64,000 nucleotides of DNA. Source: JASHPR01 sp963815375 (lineage in GTDB: Bacteria; Actinomycetota; Actinomycetes; Streptosporangiales; Streptosporangiaceae). The DNA lies in the NCBI GenBank assembly GCA_963815375.1, contig CAWFGX010000002.1, positions 62,001 through 126,000 on the forward strand, read 5' to 3'. A program made the translations under genes and the position numbers. The notes under the pieces are model-generated. The model did not search any database. It saw nothing but the letters and a program-made list of their open reading frames with translations, and was not told the origin of the DNA. Numbering within the stretch: the stretch's first letter is position 1; the number at the start of each line of letters is the position of its first letter. Shown in pieces: positions 42,489-53,912 of the stretch.

Positions 42489-43961
42489 ATGGGGACAGGA
42501 GGGAATGGACTGCGTGTCATGAGAGATGTGACGAAGCGCGCGAAGCACGCACGGCGGCGTCCGAACTCACTCGGCCGTGAGCGCGTGCTGCAGATCCTCG
42601 GTCGCGCCCAGACCGCAGCACTCGGCGCCTTCGTGGTGCTTGCGGTGGTGACCACCGGTTCTGGTGCCGTGGCAGGCACACATCGGAATTTCCTGCTGAG
42701 CGCGACGAGTCCGTGCGCCACTCGTCCGGCCGCAGTGGCCAGCGCGATCATCGCTGCGGGTGGTCAGGTCGGCACGACCGCGTCCAACGCTGCGATGGTC
42801 CTGGGCAAACCCAAGCCCACCCCGAGCCGGTCCCCGTCACCTAGCCCGCGTCCGAGCTCGTCAACCGCGAGCCCAGCGCCGCGGCCCTCCAGCCCGAGCC
42901 CCACCGCGCATGCCTCCACTGCGAGCCCCGCACCACGCGCTTCAAGCAAGACGTCGAGCGCGAGCCCCAGCTCGGCCACGTCATCCACACCTGGCAAGAC
43001 ATCGACGTCAAGCGCGAGCCCGCGCGAGATGACCTCAAGCGCAAGCCCGCTGAACTCCAGCGCGACGCCGAGCGCGAGCCCGTCAGATTCGACGCAGCCC
43101 AGCTCCTCCCCCTCGAGCACCTCCACCCCTGCGACAGGCAGCGGCTCCCCCACACCTACTTCGACGTCCACGCCTACGCCGACGCCTACGCCCACGCCTA
43201 CGCCTACGCCGACTCCCACACCGACGCCGACGCCGACGCCGACGCTCTGTGTGTCCGTCTTCCCGTACGCGGGCAGCACCGTGTCCCCAGGGCAGACGGC
43301 TAGCTTTGCGATCTTCGTATGGAGCACGACAGCGGCAGCGAGCGCAGCCAAGGTGACAGCGAGCATCGGCAGCGTCGCCGGAGTGGACGCTCCGAAGTTC
43401 GCGGTATGCGGAACGCCAAGCGGCGCCACCTGCACTGTCGGGAGCGTGCCGACTGCGCAAAGCCAGGAGCTAGTGGCTGGGTCCGCGGTGACCTCGAGCG
43501 CGGGCATAGGCACGCACATCACCCTCACGGCTACAGTCAGCGCAGCCAAGGGCACGCCGTTCCACGCAGACGCCACGATTACTGTCGCTTCGTCGGCCGC
43601 GGGCACGTCGTCATCGTCGTCGTCAACATCGGACTTTTCGAACCTGCCTAGCTTCCAGCTTCCGGGAACGTCGATCCCCGGCCTGCCAGACGGCGCGTTT
43701 ACGACGCCGACCAACCCATCTGGCCTGTTCCCCACGGTCTCCCCAACCAGCACGGGCCACGGGTCGAAGCACGGGAACAAGAAGGCGACCACCGATTCGG
43801 CGATTCTTCCGCTCAGTTCGCGCCTAATCGGCGGACAGCTTTTGGGCCTGGCCGTGCTGGCGACCGCGATCGGCATCGCTGTGGTGCGGTTGTCGCTGCG
43901 CGGCCGACCGCACGACAGCGGGCCTGGGCAGAAAGGGCCGAACGCTACGCCAGCCGCCTAA
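42489..43961 (+). CDS. Ser/Thr/Pro-rich surface protein with two membrane segments
   Basis: A protein of about 490 aa. An N-terminal basic region (KRAKHARRRPNSLGRER) and hydrophobic segment AALGAFVVLAVVTTGSGAVA form a signal anchor. Next come about 160 residues of Ser/Pro/Thr low complexity ending in a (Thr-Pro)n run, then a beta-sandwich-like domain (VSVFPYAGSTVSPGQTASFA, with Cys in LCVSVF and TCTVGS) and a C-terminal membrane helix LIGGQLLGLAVLATAIGIAV with an Arg-rich tail. No LPxTG motif is present. The TP run acts as a wall-spanning stalk in similar proteins. The start is uncertain: ATG 42489 has GAGG six bases upstream; 42477 and 42519 are alternatives. Confidence 0.8.
   Translation: MGTGGNGLRVMRDVTKRAKHARRRPNSLGRERVLQILGRAQTAALGAFVVLAVVTTGSGAVAGTHRNFLLSATSPCATRPAAVASAIIAAGGQVGTTASNAAMVLGKPKPTPSRSPSPSPRPSSSTASPAPRPSSPSPTAHASTASPAPRASSKTSSASPSSATSSTPGKTSTSSASPREMTSSASPLNSSATPSASPSDSTQPSSSPSSTSTPATGSGSPTPTSTSTPTPTPTPTPTPTPTPTPTPTPTPTLCVSVFPYAGSTVSPGQTASFAIFVWSTTAAASAAKVTASIGSVAGVDAPKFAVCGTPSGATCTVGSVPTAQSQELVAGSAVTSSAGIGTHITLTATVSAAKGTPFHADATITVASSAAGTSSSSSSTSDFSNLPSFQLPGTSIPGLPDGAFTTPTNPSGLFPTVSPTSTGHGSKHGNKKATTDSAILPLSSRLIGGQLLGLAVLATAIGIAVVRLSLRGRPHDSGPGQKGPNATPAA
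43169..43245 (+). repeat. Tandem hexamers coding a Thr-Pro run
   Basis: Imperfect repeats of ACGCCY (ACGCCT, ACGCCG, ACGCCC) about twelve units long, encoding alternating Thr-Pro inside the surface protein. Such tracts change length by slippage in whole TP units without breaking the frame. Confidence 0.9.
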
Positions 43962-44205
43962 TGGGGGTTACCGGGTCAGTCCTCCGGCAGACTCGGGTCC
44001 GGTAGCGGCCAGCGGGTGAGCACTCTCGCCGCCGGGGATTCGATCCCCAAGGTTAGACCGTGCCCCCGCTGGGCGTGAGGAGGACAAGACCGCTGATGGG
44101 GTGGCGTGCCCGCTGCTTTTCTGGCGTGAGCACTGATCCATTAGGCCGCTGGTGTTCCTCTTCCGCGCTGCTGCTCGTTCCTGAGCAGGCTGGTGAGGAG
44201 GATCG
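43962..44205. other. Intergenic region before IS110 copy
   Basis: About 240 bases. GGGGATTCGATCCCC near 44030 looks like a T arm but has no other tRNA parts around it. The left end of the IS110-type element is probably near 44095, where GATGGGGTG resembles CATGGGGTG just after the transposase end (45445-45453). Confidence 0.4.
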
Positions 44206-45432
44206 GTGCTGTTTGTTGGTGATGACTGAGCTGAGGATCACCATGACGTGGAGCTGCAGGACCAGTCGGGCCGCCGGCTGGTGCGGGCGCGGCTGCCCGA
44301 GGGCGTGGCCGGCGTTGCGGGGCTGCATGAGCTGATCGGCGCGCACCTGGCCGAGGACGCCGGGCCGGAGGAGGCGGCCGTCGGCATCGAGACCGACCGG
44401 GGGCCGTGGGTGCAGGCGCTGATCGCGGCGGGCTACATGGTCTACGCGGTCAACCCGCGGCAGGTCGCGCGGTACCGGGAGCGGCACGGCGCCTCCGGCG
44501 CCAAGAGCGACGCTGGTGACGCGCATGTGCTGGCTGACATGGTCCGCACTGACGCGCACCAGCTCCGCGCGGTCGCCGGGGACAGCGAGCAGGCGCAGGC
44601 GGTCAAGGTCGTCGCACGGGCGCACCAGACGCTGATCTGGGAGCGGCACCGGCACATGCTGCGGCTGCGGAGCGCGCTGCGGGAGTTCTTCCCCGCAGCG
44701 CTGGAGGCCTTCGATGACCTGACCGCGCCGGACGCGCTGGAGCCGCTGGGCAGGGCACCGGACCCGGCGAGCGCGTCCCGGCTGACGCCGGCACAGGTCA
44801 CTGCCGCGCTGCGCCGCGCCCGGCGGCGCAAGCCGGAGGAGAAGGCCGCCGCAGTCGTGGCGGTGCTGGGAGCCTCGCAGCTGGGCCAGCCGCCGGCCGT
44901 GACCGCCGCCTACGCCGCGACGGTGCGGTCCCTGGTGAGGATGATCACCGCCTTCAACGCCGAGACCGCGGAGATGGAAGACCAGGTGACAGCGTGTTTT
45001 GGCCAGACCCGGGACGCTGAGATCTGCCTGAGCCAGCCCGGCTTGGGGAAGATCCTGGCGGCCCGGGTTCCCGGCGAGCTCGGCGACGACACTGCCCGCT
45101 ACGCCAGCGCGAAGACGCGGAAGAACTACGCCGCAACCAGCCCCGTCACCCGCGCCTCCGGCAAGAAGAAGACCGTCCTGGCCCGCTTCGTCCACAACGA
45201 CCGGCTCATCGACGCCCTGCACCAGCAGGCATTCTGCGCCCTCACCGCATCGCCAGGCGCCCGCGCCTGTTACGACCAGCTCCGCCGCCGCGGCCAGGGC
45301 CACCACGCCGCCCTCCGCCAGCTGTCCAGCCGGCTCGTCGGCATCCTGCACGGCTGCCTCAAAACAGGCACCACCTACGACGAGCACACCGCCTGGGCAC
45401 ACCACAACCAAGATCAGCAAACTGCCGCTTGA
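44206..45432 (+). pseudogene. IS110-family transposase with early nonsense codon
   Basis: A strong AGGAGG precedes GTG 44206, and the frame reads VLFVGDD-stop-AEDHHDVEL: the TGA at 44227-44229 stands where relatives have Trp (GDDWAEDHHDV). The remaining ~400 codons are open and normal: AVGIETDRGPWVQALIAAGY (Glu), ASGAKSDAGDAHVLADMVRT (Asp pair), and the C-terminal LSQPGLGKILAARVPGELGD, NYAATSPVTRASGKKKTVLA. Restart at GTG 44248 would lack the first catalytic Asp. Unless Trp is inserted by readthrough, the element is inactive in cis. Confidence 0.85.
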
Positions 45433-45499
45433 CAACCAAAGCCCATGGGGTGTCTAACCTCGCCGTGGATGGCTGGTGCGACGGGCTCGCTGTCGGCGA

Positions 45500-48157
45500 T
45501 CAGCGCGACGGCGAGGCACTCGGGGTGGTTGCCCGGTGCTTGCCTACCGGCTGCTCAACGAACGGGCGTATCTGGCGCATTTCTTTGGCCAGGCTAGACG
45601 CGTCCAGGGTCGCCGATGTGACCGTGCCGAACGTGTCGCCGTCGGCCCAGAGGCATTCTGCTGGGCGCCCGTCCTCGCTGGGAGCGCAGGCGGCGTCGCC
45701 GCCCATCGACCCCGCGCTTGTCGTCACGGCGCCTGGCAACTTGCCGGTGAACGTTGAGATGAACGAGCCAGGCGTGCCCGAATGATTCCCGCCAACGAAC
45801 AGGAAGACCTGCGGGCTGGATATGGTGGCGCCGCAGGTGCTGTTCTCGTACACGGCGTAGATCACGTTCTTCGTCGCGCCGGAACTCTCTTTCACGATTT
45901 CCTGCTGCAGCGCCTTCGCCTGCATCTGCACCGCGAGCTGGGGCTGCTTGACATAGCAGGCGAGGCTGTCGGGAGTTGCCAGCAAGTGGGTCTGGGTTAC
46001 CCCGTCCCCGGAGGGCCTCGTCAGGATGAGGAACGCAGCGCCAGCCATGACCGTCGATGCGCCCGCGAGCGCCAGCGTCCGGTTGGACAGGATCCGGCGC
46101 GATTTCCGGTTGCTCTTCGTCCGCGATGGCTGGCGTGCTGGCTGAGGCTTAGCGCCCGGCTGTGCTGGCCCCGGCTGTGGCTGCGACGGTCGCTGCAGTC
46201 CTGACGGGGATTTCGCGGGCTGGGCTGGCCGGCTTGGCGCACGGACGCTGGTGGTTACGGCTGCGGTGGACCCCGTGGCCGCCGAGACCGTCGGGGACAC
46301 TGCGGCAGCAGACACCGTGGTGGCAGACACATTCGTGGCCGAAGCCATTTTCTTTGACGCGGTACTCGTCGCTGCTGCGGCGACGGCACCCGCTGGGGCG
46401 TTCCGGCGTGCTCGCTTGGATTTGCGGTCTGCCCCCTTGGCGGGCCGGGGAGGGGGACCGTCCGGGTCCCCGGGCCGGGCCGGGCCACGGTCGTCGGGAC
46501 CCCGGACCGGGCGCTGACGGCCCACGCCCGAAGCGTCCACGAGCATCGGACCGAATGCGTCGTCCACGGCCAGGTCGATCCGGGAGCCAGCCGGGCCGAG
46601 CATGCCAACGCCGGAATCATCGGGATCGTACAAGCTGATGCCCGAGTCGGACGGGTCGAGCAATCCGACCCCCGAATCGGCTGCAGGGCCGCTGTACGCA
46701 GCTTCGGCAACGGGGGCGCTGAGGAACCCCATGTCTGCGACCGGAGCAGGCCGCGAACCTGCATTCCGCGTATCGCCAGCACCGGGCCAGCTCGGCCATT
46801 CCGACAGCGGACGAGCGCCTGTCGGCCAGCCTGGGTGCGGATCTGCACCACCCGGCCAGCTGGGCTGTGCGTCCGTAACACCGGGGCGGCTCGGCCACGA
46901 ACCTGTGCCACCTGGCTCGTTCGGCCACGAACCTGTGGCACCAGGCCGACTCGGCCAGATGTCACTAGCCGCCGGGCTGTTCGGCCACGGATCCGCTTCA
47001 CCAGCCCGGCCTGGCCGCGGGGCCACAGCTCCTGGCCGGCTCTGCCGGGGGTCCGTCACATCGGCCTGGCCAGCCGACCGGTGCCGACCGGATCCTGGGT
47101 CGGTAACAGGGGGCCAGCTCGGCGGGCCGACAGCAGCTGGCCTGGCGGGTGCCCGGCCGGGCGCAGCCATCCTGCCGTAGCCAGGGCGCTCAGCCACAGG
47201 CGGACGGCCAGGCCCAGGCGGGCTGGGAGGTCCGCCGTGACGGCCCACGGGCCTGGACGAGTCGTATCCCGTACCGGGTGGCACACCCGGTACGGCCGGA
47301 CCAGGCTGCCGGGCAGGACCGGGCTGTCCGGCAAAGCCGAGCGGTCCCGCAGGACCGGCCGGGCCAGCGGGCATACCGTGCCTTCCGCCGGACCCGTGGC
47401 GCCCGGCTGAGCTATCAGGGCGGTAGCCAGGCTCAGCGGGACCGGCCGGGCTGTAGCCCGGATCGGTAGACCCGGTCCCCCGGCGCCCGGCGGCACGCTG
47501 GCCATGGCCCGGGTCAGTTGGCATGGTCCCGCGACGCCCCGAGGTGACCGCGTCGTAGCCCGGGTCAGTTGGCGGGGCTCCGCGGCGCCCGCGGGTGGAC
47601 TGGCTGAAGTCCGGGTCTGCGAAACCGGTTCCGCGACCCCAGGATGCGGGCTGGCTGGAGGCAGGGTCAGCGAACGCGTTTCCGCCGGCGGCGGGCGGCG
47701 GCTGGCTGTGCCGTGGTTGCGCGTGACCGGAGCCGCGCTGGCCGGGTGCACCGCTCGGTGGCTCGGGACGCGTCATGCCTCGGCGGGGGCGCCCATCACT
47801 GTCCGCCGGACGCGGCTGCGGCTGACCACGGCGCGCGGCGCCAGGCCGGGCCGGGGGCTGCGCGGCTGACCCCGGCTGCGCTTGCCGTCCGCCGGTTAGA
47901 TAACTGATCCACTCATAGTCATCGTCGTCGTTGCCGGATCCGCCGGAGGCCCGGTCCCATCCCTGCTGAGACTCCCACTGGGAAGCGCCTGGTTCCGCGA
48001 CCGCTTGTGCCGTCGCCCGCGCTCCGCCCTGGGCGGCGCGCGGGCTCTGGGCGGCGCGCGGGCCCTGGGCGCTGTAGCTTTCCTCAGGCCACGCCCCGTC
48101 GTGGGCGGCAAAGGGCGACCGCTGGTACTGCTCTCCCTGCGGCCATCTGCTGCTCAT
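45500..48157 (-). CDS. Large disordered single-pass membrane protein
   Basis: An 885-aa protein of unknown function. About 640 residues are Pro/Gly/Ser/Arg-rich and disordered, beginning MSSRWPQGEQYQRSPFAAHD, with irregular repeats such as GATGSWPNEPGGTGSWPSRP and SDSGVGLLDPSDSGISLYDP. A basic stretch (RTKSNRKSRRILSN) precedes one membrane helix LALAGASTVMAGAAFLILTR near residue 690. The exterior domain of about 170 residues has four Cys (ACYVKQ, STCGAT, AACAPS, AECLWA), likely two disulfides. This topology (long cytosolic tail, small extracellular domain) is common in actinobacterial envelope proteins but no family was recognised. It stands alone, convergent with the IS110 copy. Confidence 0.8.
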   Translation of the reverse strand: MSSRWPQGEQYQRSPFAAHDGAWPEESYSAQGPRAAQSPRAAQGGARATAQAVAEPGASQWESQQGWDRASGGSGNDDDDYEWISYLTGGRQAQPGSAAQPPARPGAARRGQPQPRPADSDGRPRRGMTRPEPPSGAPGQRGSGHAQPRHSQPPPAAGGNAFADPASSQPASWGRGTGFADPDFSQSTRGRRGAPPTDPGYDAVTSGRRGTMPTDPGHGQRAAGRRGTGSTDPGYSPAGPAEPGYRPDSSAGRHGSGGRHGMPAGPAGPAGPLGFAGQPGPARQPGPAVPGVPPGTGYDSSRPVGRHGGPPSPPGPGRPPVAERPGYGRMAAPGRAPARPAAVGPPSWPPVTDPGSGRHRSAGQADVTDPRQSRPGAVAPRPGRAGEADPWPNSPAASDIWPSRPGATGSWPNEPGGTGSWPSRPGVTDAQPSWPGGADPHPGWPTGARPLSEWPSWPGAGDTRNAGSRPAPVADMGFLSAPVAEAAYSGPAADSGVGLLDPSDSGISLYDPDDSGVGMLGPAGSRIDLAVDDAFGPMLVDASGVGRQRPVRGPDDRGPARPGDPDGPPPRPAKGADRKSKRARRNAPAGAVAAAATSTASKKMASATNVSATTVSAAAVSPTVSAATGSTAAVTTSVRAPSRPAQPAKSPSGLQRPSQPQPGPAQPGAKPQPARQPSRTKSNRKSRRILSNRTLALAGASTVMAGAAFLILTRPSGDGVTQTHLLATPDSLACYVKQPQLAVQMQAKALQQEIVKESSGATKNVIYAVYENSTCGATISSPQVFLFVGGNHSGTPGSFISTFTGKLPGAVTTSAGSMGGDAACAPSEDGRPAECLWADGDTFGTVTSATLDASSLAKEMRQIRPFVEQPVGKHRATTPSASPSR

Positions 48158-48307
48158 GAAGTCAGTAACCCCTGACGGCGAGGCGGTGTTGTAGGCCTGG
48201 CGAGATCTACATCATGCGACACAAGGCATGCCGCCCGCCACATGATCGGCCGGGTTGGCCACTCGTGTCGCCCACCCCGGCGCCGGGACAAGCGTCTGAC
48301 CAGCCGC

Positions 48308-50863
<2,556 letters not shown>

Positions 50864-51007
50864 CGCATCCTTCGCGAACAGGACATAGGGCACCTTTAGC
50901 GTAGGCGCCCGGACGCGCACCGTATCAACCTGCCCCCCGGCCAGGGGAGCCTGGCGCCGGTGACAGGGCCGGACTAGCGTTCTGCGAGAAAGAAAGGACT
51001 GTGGGCG

Positions 51008-52093
51008 ATGGCACGTGAGGTAACGGGCGTGATCGCCCGGGAGAAAGGCGCCAAGGTCGAGACCACGCGGATCCTGGTGCCGGAGCCGGGGCCCGGCGAG
51101 GCCCTGGTCCGTGTCCAGGCATGCGGCGTCTGCCACACCGACCTGCACTACCGCGAGGGCGGGATCGGGGACGACTTCCCGTATTTGCTCGGGCACGAGG
51201 CGGCGGGTGTCGTGGATGCGGTCGGCCCCCAGGTCAGTGGCGTGCAGGCCGGCGACTTCGTGATCCTTAACTGGCGCGCCGTGTGCGGGCAGTGCCGGGC
51301 CTGCCTGCGTGGCCGACCCTGGTACTGCTTCGCCACGCACAACGCGCTGCAGAAAATGACCCTGACCGACGGCACCGCCCTGTCCGCCGCGCTCGGCATC
51401 GGGGCGTTCGCCGAGTACACGCTGGTCGCGGCCGGCCAGTGCACCAAGGTCGACCCTGCGATCAAGCCCGAGGTGGCCGGGCTGCTGGGCTGCGGCGTGA
51501 TGGCCGGCCTGGGTGCCGCGCTGAACACCGGGCAGGTCAGCCGGGGCGACTCGGTTGCCGTGATCGGCTGTGGCGGTGTCGGCGACGGCGCGGTGCTCGG
51601 CGCCCGCCTGGCCGGGGCGCGGAAGATCATTGCGGTCGACGTCGACGCCCGGAAGCTGGAGTGGGCGCGCGAGTTCGGCGCTACCGACGTGATCAACTCG
51701 CGGGAGACCGACCCGGTCGAGGCGATCCGCGAGCTGACCGAAGGCAACGGCGCTGACGTCGTGATCGAGGCCATCGGCCGGCCGGACACGTACAAGCAGG
51801 CCTTCTACGCCAGGGATCTTGCCGGGACCGTGGTCCTGGTCGGCGTCCCCACCCCGGACATGCGGCTGGAACTGCCGCTGCTCGACGTGTTCGGCCGGGG
51901 CGGGTCGCTGAAGTCGTCCTGGTACGGCGACTGCCTGCCGACGAGGGACTTCCCGATGCTTGTGGACCTGCATCTGCAGGGACGGCTGCCGCTGGAGAAG
52001 TTCGTCTCCGAGACCATCGCGCTGGACCAGGTCGAGGCCGCGTTCGCGAAGATGCAGCGCGGAGAGGTGCTCCGGTCCGTGGTCGTGCTGTAA
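51008..52093 (+). CDS. mscR: S-(hydroxymethyl)mycothiol dehydrogenase
   Basis: A 361-aa zinc alcohol dehydrogenase that oxidises the formaldehyde-mycothiol adduct with NAD; it also has S-nitrosomycothiol reductase activity in mycobacteria. Catalytic zinc ligands are Cys in ACGVCHTDLHYREGG and His in LLGHEAAGVV; the structural-zinc cysteines are in CGQCRACLRGRPWYC; the NAD loop is VIGCGGVGDGAVLG. FATHNALQKMTLTDGT and SAALGIGAFAEYTLVAAGQC follow the MscR pattern closely. GAAAGGACTGTGGGCG precedes the ATG. In many relatives a metallo-beta-lactamase follows; here a sulfotransferase-like gene does. The presence of mscR implies mycothiol. Confidence 0.9.
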   Translation: MAREVTGVIAREKGAKVETTRILVPEPGPGEALVRVQACGVCHTDLHYREGGIGDDFPYLLGHEAAGVVDAVGPQVSGVQAGDFVILNWRAVCGQCRACLRGRPWYCFATHNALQKMTLTDGTALSAALGIGAFAEYTLVAAGQCTKVDPAIKPEVAGLLGCGVMAGLGAALNTGQVSRGDSVAVIGCGGVGDGAVLGARLAGARKIIAVDVDARKLEWAREFGATDVINSRETDPVEAIRELTEGNGADVVIEAIGRPDTYKQAFYARDLAGTVVLVGVPTPDMRLELPLLDVFGRGGSLKSSWYGDCLPTRDFPMLVDLHLQGRLPLEKFVSETIALDQVEAAFAKMQRGEVLRSVVVL

Positions 52094-52121
52094 CGGCCAC
52101 GTGAACGCAGCACCAGGGGTA

Positions 52122-52847
52122 ATGGCGGGGAACGCCGTGGCCCGGATAGCGATGTGGTCCGGCCCGCGGACGATCTCGACGGCGCTGATGCGTGCGTGGG
52201 GCAACCGCCCGGACACGGTCGTCGTCGACGAGCCCCTGTACGGGTTCTACCTGGCACGCAGTAGCGCAGCGCACCCGGGCCGCGACGAGATCATCGCCAG
52301 CATGCCCAGTGGCTGGCAGGAGGTCGTCGACCAGCTCTGCTCGGGGCCGCTGCCGCCTGGCAAGAGCGTGTACTACCAGAAGCACATGACGCACCACGTG
52401 CTCCCCGAGGTGGACCGCGGCGCACTGCGGGGGCTCCGGCACGCGTTCCTGATCCGCGACCCGCGCCAGCTGCTCGCCTCCTACGCCCGGGTGCGCGCCG
52501 AGCCGGTGCTCGCCGACCTCGGGCTGGCCCAGCAGCTGGAGATCTTCAGGCTGTTTGGCGGCCCGGTCGTGGACGCCGCCGACGTGCTGCGCCAGCCGCA
52601 GGCGACCCTGGAGACGCTGTGCGACGCGCTCGGTGTCCGGTTCGACCCGGCAATGCTGTCGTGGCCGCCCGGCCCGCGGCCCACCGATGGCGTCTGGGCT
52701 CGCTACTGGTACGACGGCGTCTGGAAGTCCACCGGATTCGGCCCGTACCGTGACGGCGTCACCGGCCTCCCGCCCGCCCTGGAGCCACTGGCCCAGCAGT
52801 GCCGTCCGTTTTATGACGAAATGTACGCCCAGCGGCTGGCGCGGTGA
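52122..52847 (+). CDS. Sulfotransferase-like P-loop protein
   Basis: A 241-aa protein; ATG 52122 follows AGGGGTA, 28 bases after mscR. MWSGPRTISTALMRAWGNRP is the 5'-phosphosulfate loop type of sulfotransferases, LRHAFLIRDPRQLLASYARV the 3'-phosphate site. Between lies VVDEPLYGFYL, typical of a small subgroup that occurs next to, or in plants is fused with, branched-chain aminotransferase-like domains. The next gene here is exactly such an aminotransferase. A true sulfotransferase activity is not established for this subgroup; it may be a phosphate- or nucleotide-binding partner. Confidence 0.85.
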   Translation: MAGNAVARIAMWSGPRTISTALMRAWGNRPDTVVVDEPLYGFYLARSSAAHPGRDEIIASMPSGWQEVVDQLCSGPLPPGKSVYYQKHMTHHVLPEVDRGALRGLRHAFLIRDPRQLLASYARVRAEPVLADLGLAQQLEIFRLFGGPVVDAADVLRQPQATLETLCDALGVRFDPAMLSWPPGPRPTDGVWARYWYDGVWKSTGFGPYRDGVTGLPPALEPLAQQCRPFYDEMYAQRLAR

Positions 52848-52894
52848 CATGCCAGTGCGTGATCACGGAGTCGCGCCATCACCGGCCGCACCTG

Positions 52895-52916
52895 AGATTC
52901 CGTGATCATGGAATCT
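52895..52916. promoter_or_regulatory. 22-bp near-perfect palindrome
   Basis: AGATTCCGTGATCATGGAAT then CT reads almost the same on both strands (arms AGATTCC/GGAATCT around RTGATCAY). Half-copies with the same TGATCA core occur on each side at about 52857-52871 and 52928-52941. It sits 56 bases before the aminotransferase gene and could be an operator or an intergenic repeat of this genome. Confidence 0.55.
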
Positions 52917-52971
52917 GCGGGCAAGTCTCCATGATCATGAGCTGCGCCTGGAACGAGACGAGGGAGGGCTG

Positions 52972-53871
52972 ATGCTGCAGAGCTTTGATGAGCGGAACCG
53001 GGATCTGATCGTGAACGTCGGCGGGCGGCTGACTCACCGGGACGAGGCCGCTGTCAGCCCATTCGACTCCGCTGTGCAGGGCGGCGACGCGGTGTGGGAG
53101 GGCCTGCGGCTGTACGGCGGGAGGATCTTCCGGCTGGACGAGCACCTGGCCAGGCTGCGGCGGTCGGCCCAGGCGCTCGCGTTCGGGTCGGTGCCGTCGG
53201 ATGAGGAGATCACCGCCGAGATCCGCCGCACGCTGGCCGCCAACCAGATGACCGACAGCGTGCACATCCGGCTCACGCTGACCAGGGGCGTGAAGATCAC
53301 TAGCGGCATGGATCCGCGGCTGAACCAGTCCGGGCCGACGCTGATCGTCCTGGCCGAGCACAAGCCACCGGTCTACGACCAGGCCGGGATCACGCTGATC
53401 ACCTCCAGCGTGCGGCGGCCCGCGCCGGACAGCCTGGACCCCAAGATCCACCACAACAACCTGCTGCCATCGATCCTGGCCAAGATCGAGGCTAACGTCG
53501 CCGGGGCCGACGACGCGCTCATGCTCGACCACCGCGGCTTCGCCGCGGAAACCAACGCGACCAATGTCTTCCTTGTGGCCGGCCGGGTACTAGGCACCCC
53601 GACGGCGGCAGCCTGTCCCGAGGGGATTACCCGCGCGGCCGTGCTGGAGCTAGCAGCCGAGGGCGGGATCGAGTGCGCGGTCGCCGACTACTCGCTAACC
53701 CAGCTGTACACAGCTGACGAGCTGTTCGTCACCGGGACCATGGGCGGGATAGCCCCGGTGATCAGGCTGGACGGGCGGGAGATCGGGAACGGGGCGCCGG
53801 GACCGGTCACTCTGCAGCTGACCAAGCTGCTGGGAGAACTGACGGCGGCCACGGGCACTCCGGTCACCTGA
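52972..53871 (+). CDS. Class IV aminotransferase (BCAT/DAAT-like)
   Basis: A 299-aa fold-type IV PLP enzyme. SPFDSAVQGGDAVWEGLRLY opens the fold; the Schiff-base Lys is in LDPKIHHNNLLPSILAKIEA; DDALMLDHRGFAAETNATNV is the Glu-containing PLP-anchoring segment; EGITRAAVLELAAEGG and LFVTGTMGGIAPV complete the family blocks. Substrate motifs do not clearly separate branched-chain from D-amino acid or aminodeoxychorismate use. GGGAGGG stands ahead of the ATG. It follows the sulfotransferase-like gene by 124 bases; the two proteins probably act together. A palindrome in the gap suggests its own control. Confidence 0.9.
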   Translation: MLQSFDERNRDLIVNVGGRLTHRDEAAVSPFDSAVQGGDAVWEGLRLYGGRIFRLDEHLARLRRSAQALAFGSVPSDEEITAEIRRTLAANQMTDSVHIRLTLTRGVKITSGMDPRLNQSGPTLIVLAEHKPPVYDQAGITLITSSVRRPAPDSLDPKIHHNNLLPSILAKIEANVAGADDALMLDHRGFAAETNATNVFLVAGRVLGTPTAAACPEGITRAAVLELAAEGGIECAVADYSLTQLYTADELFVTGTMGGIAPVIRLDGREIGNGAPGPVTLQLTKLLGELTAATGTPVT

Positions 53872-53912
53872 CCCGCGCGGCGGCGTCACTGCTCGCACAG
53901 GAGAATGAGTTC

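Noticed and set aside
42840..43245. Repeated GCGAGCCC and ACGCCY units considered as a CRISPR or regulatory repeat
   Set aside because: They keep the reading frame and encode Ser-Pro and Thr-Pro low complexity in a surface protein; there are no spacers.
44020..44050. T-arm-like GGGGATTCGATCCCC, possible tRNA
   Set aside because: The loop lacks the canonical T54 pattern and no acceptor, D or anticodon arm can be folded around it.
50867..52216. N-terminal 450 codons of a 1302-aa minus-strand frame that includes pepN
   Set aside because: They are antisense to the well-defined mscR gene and show no protein-like motifs; the pepN family start and ribosome site are at 50863.
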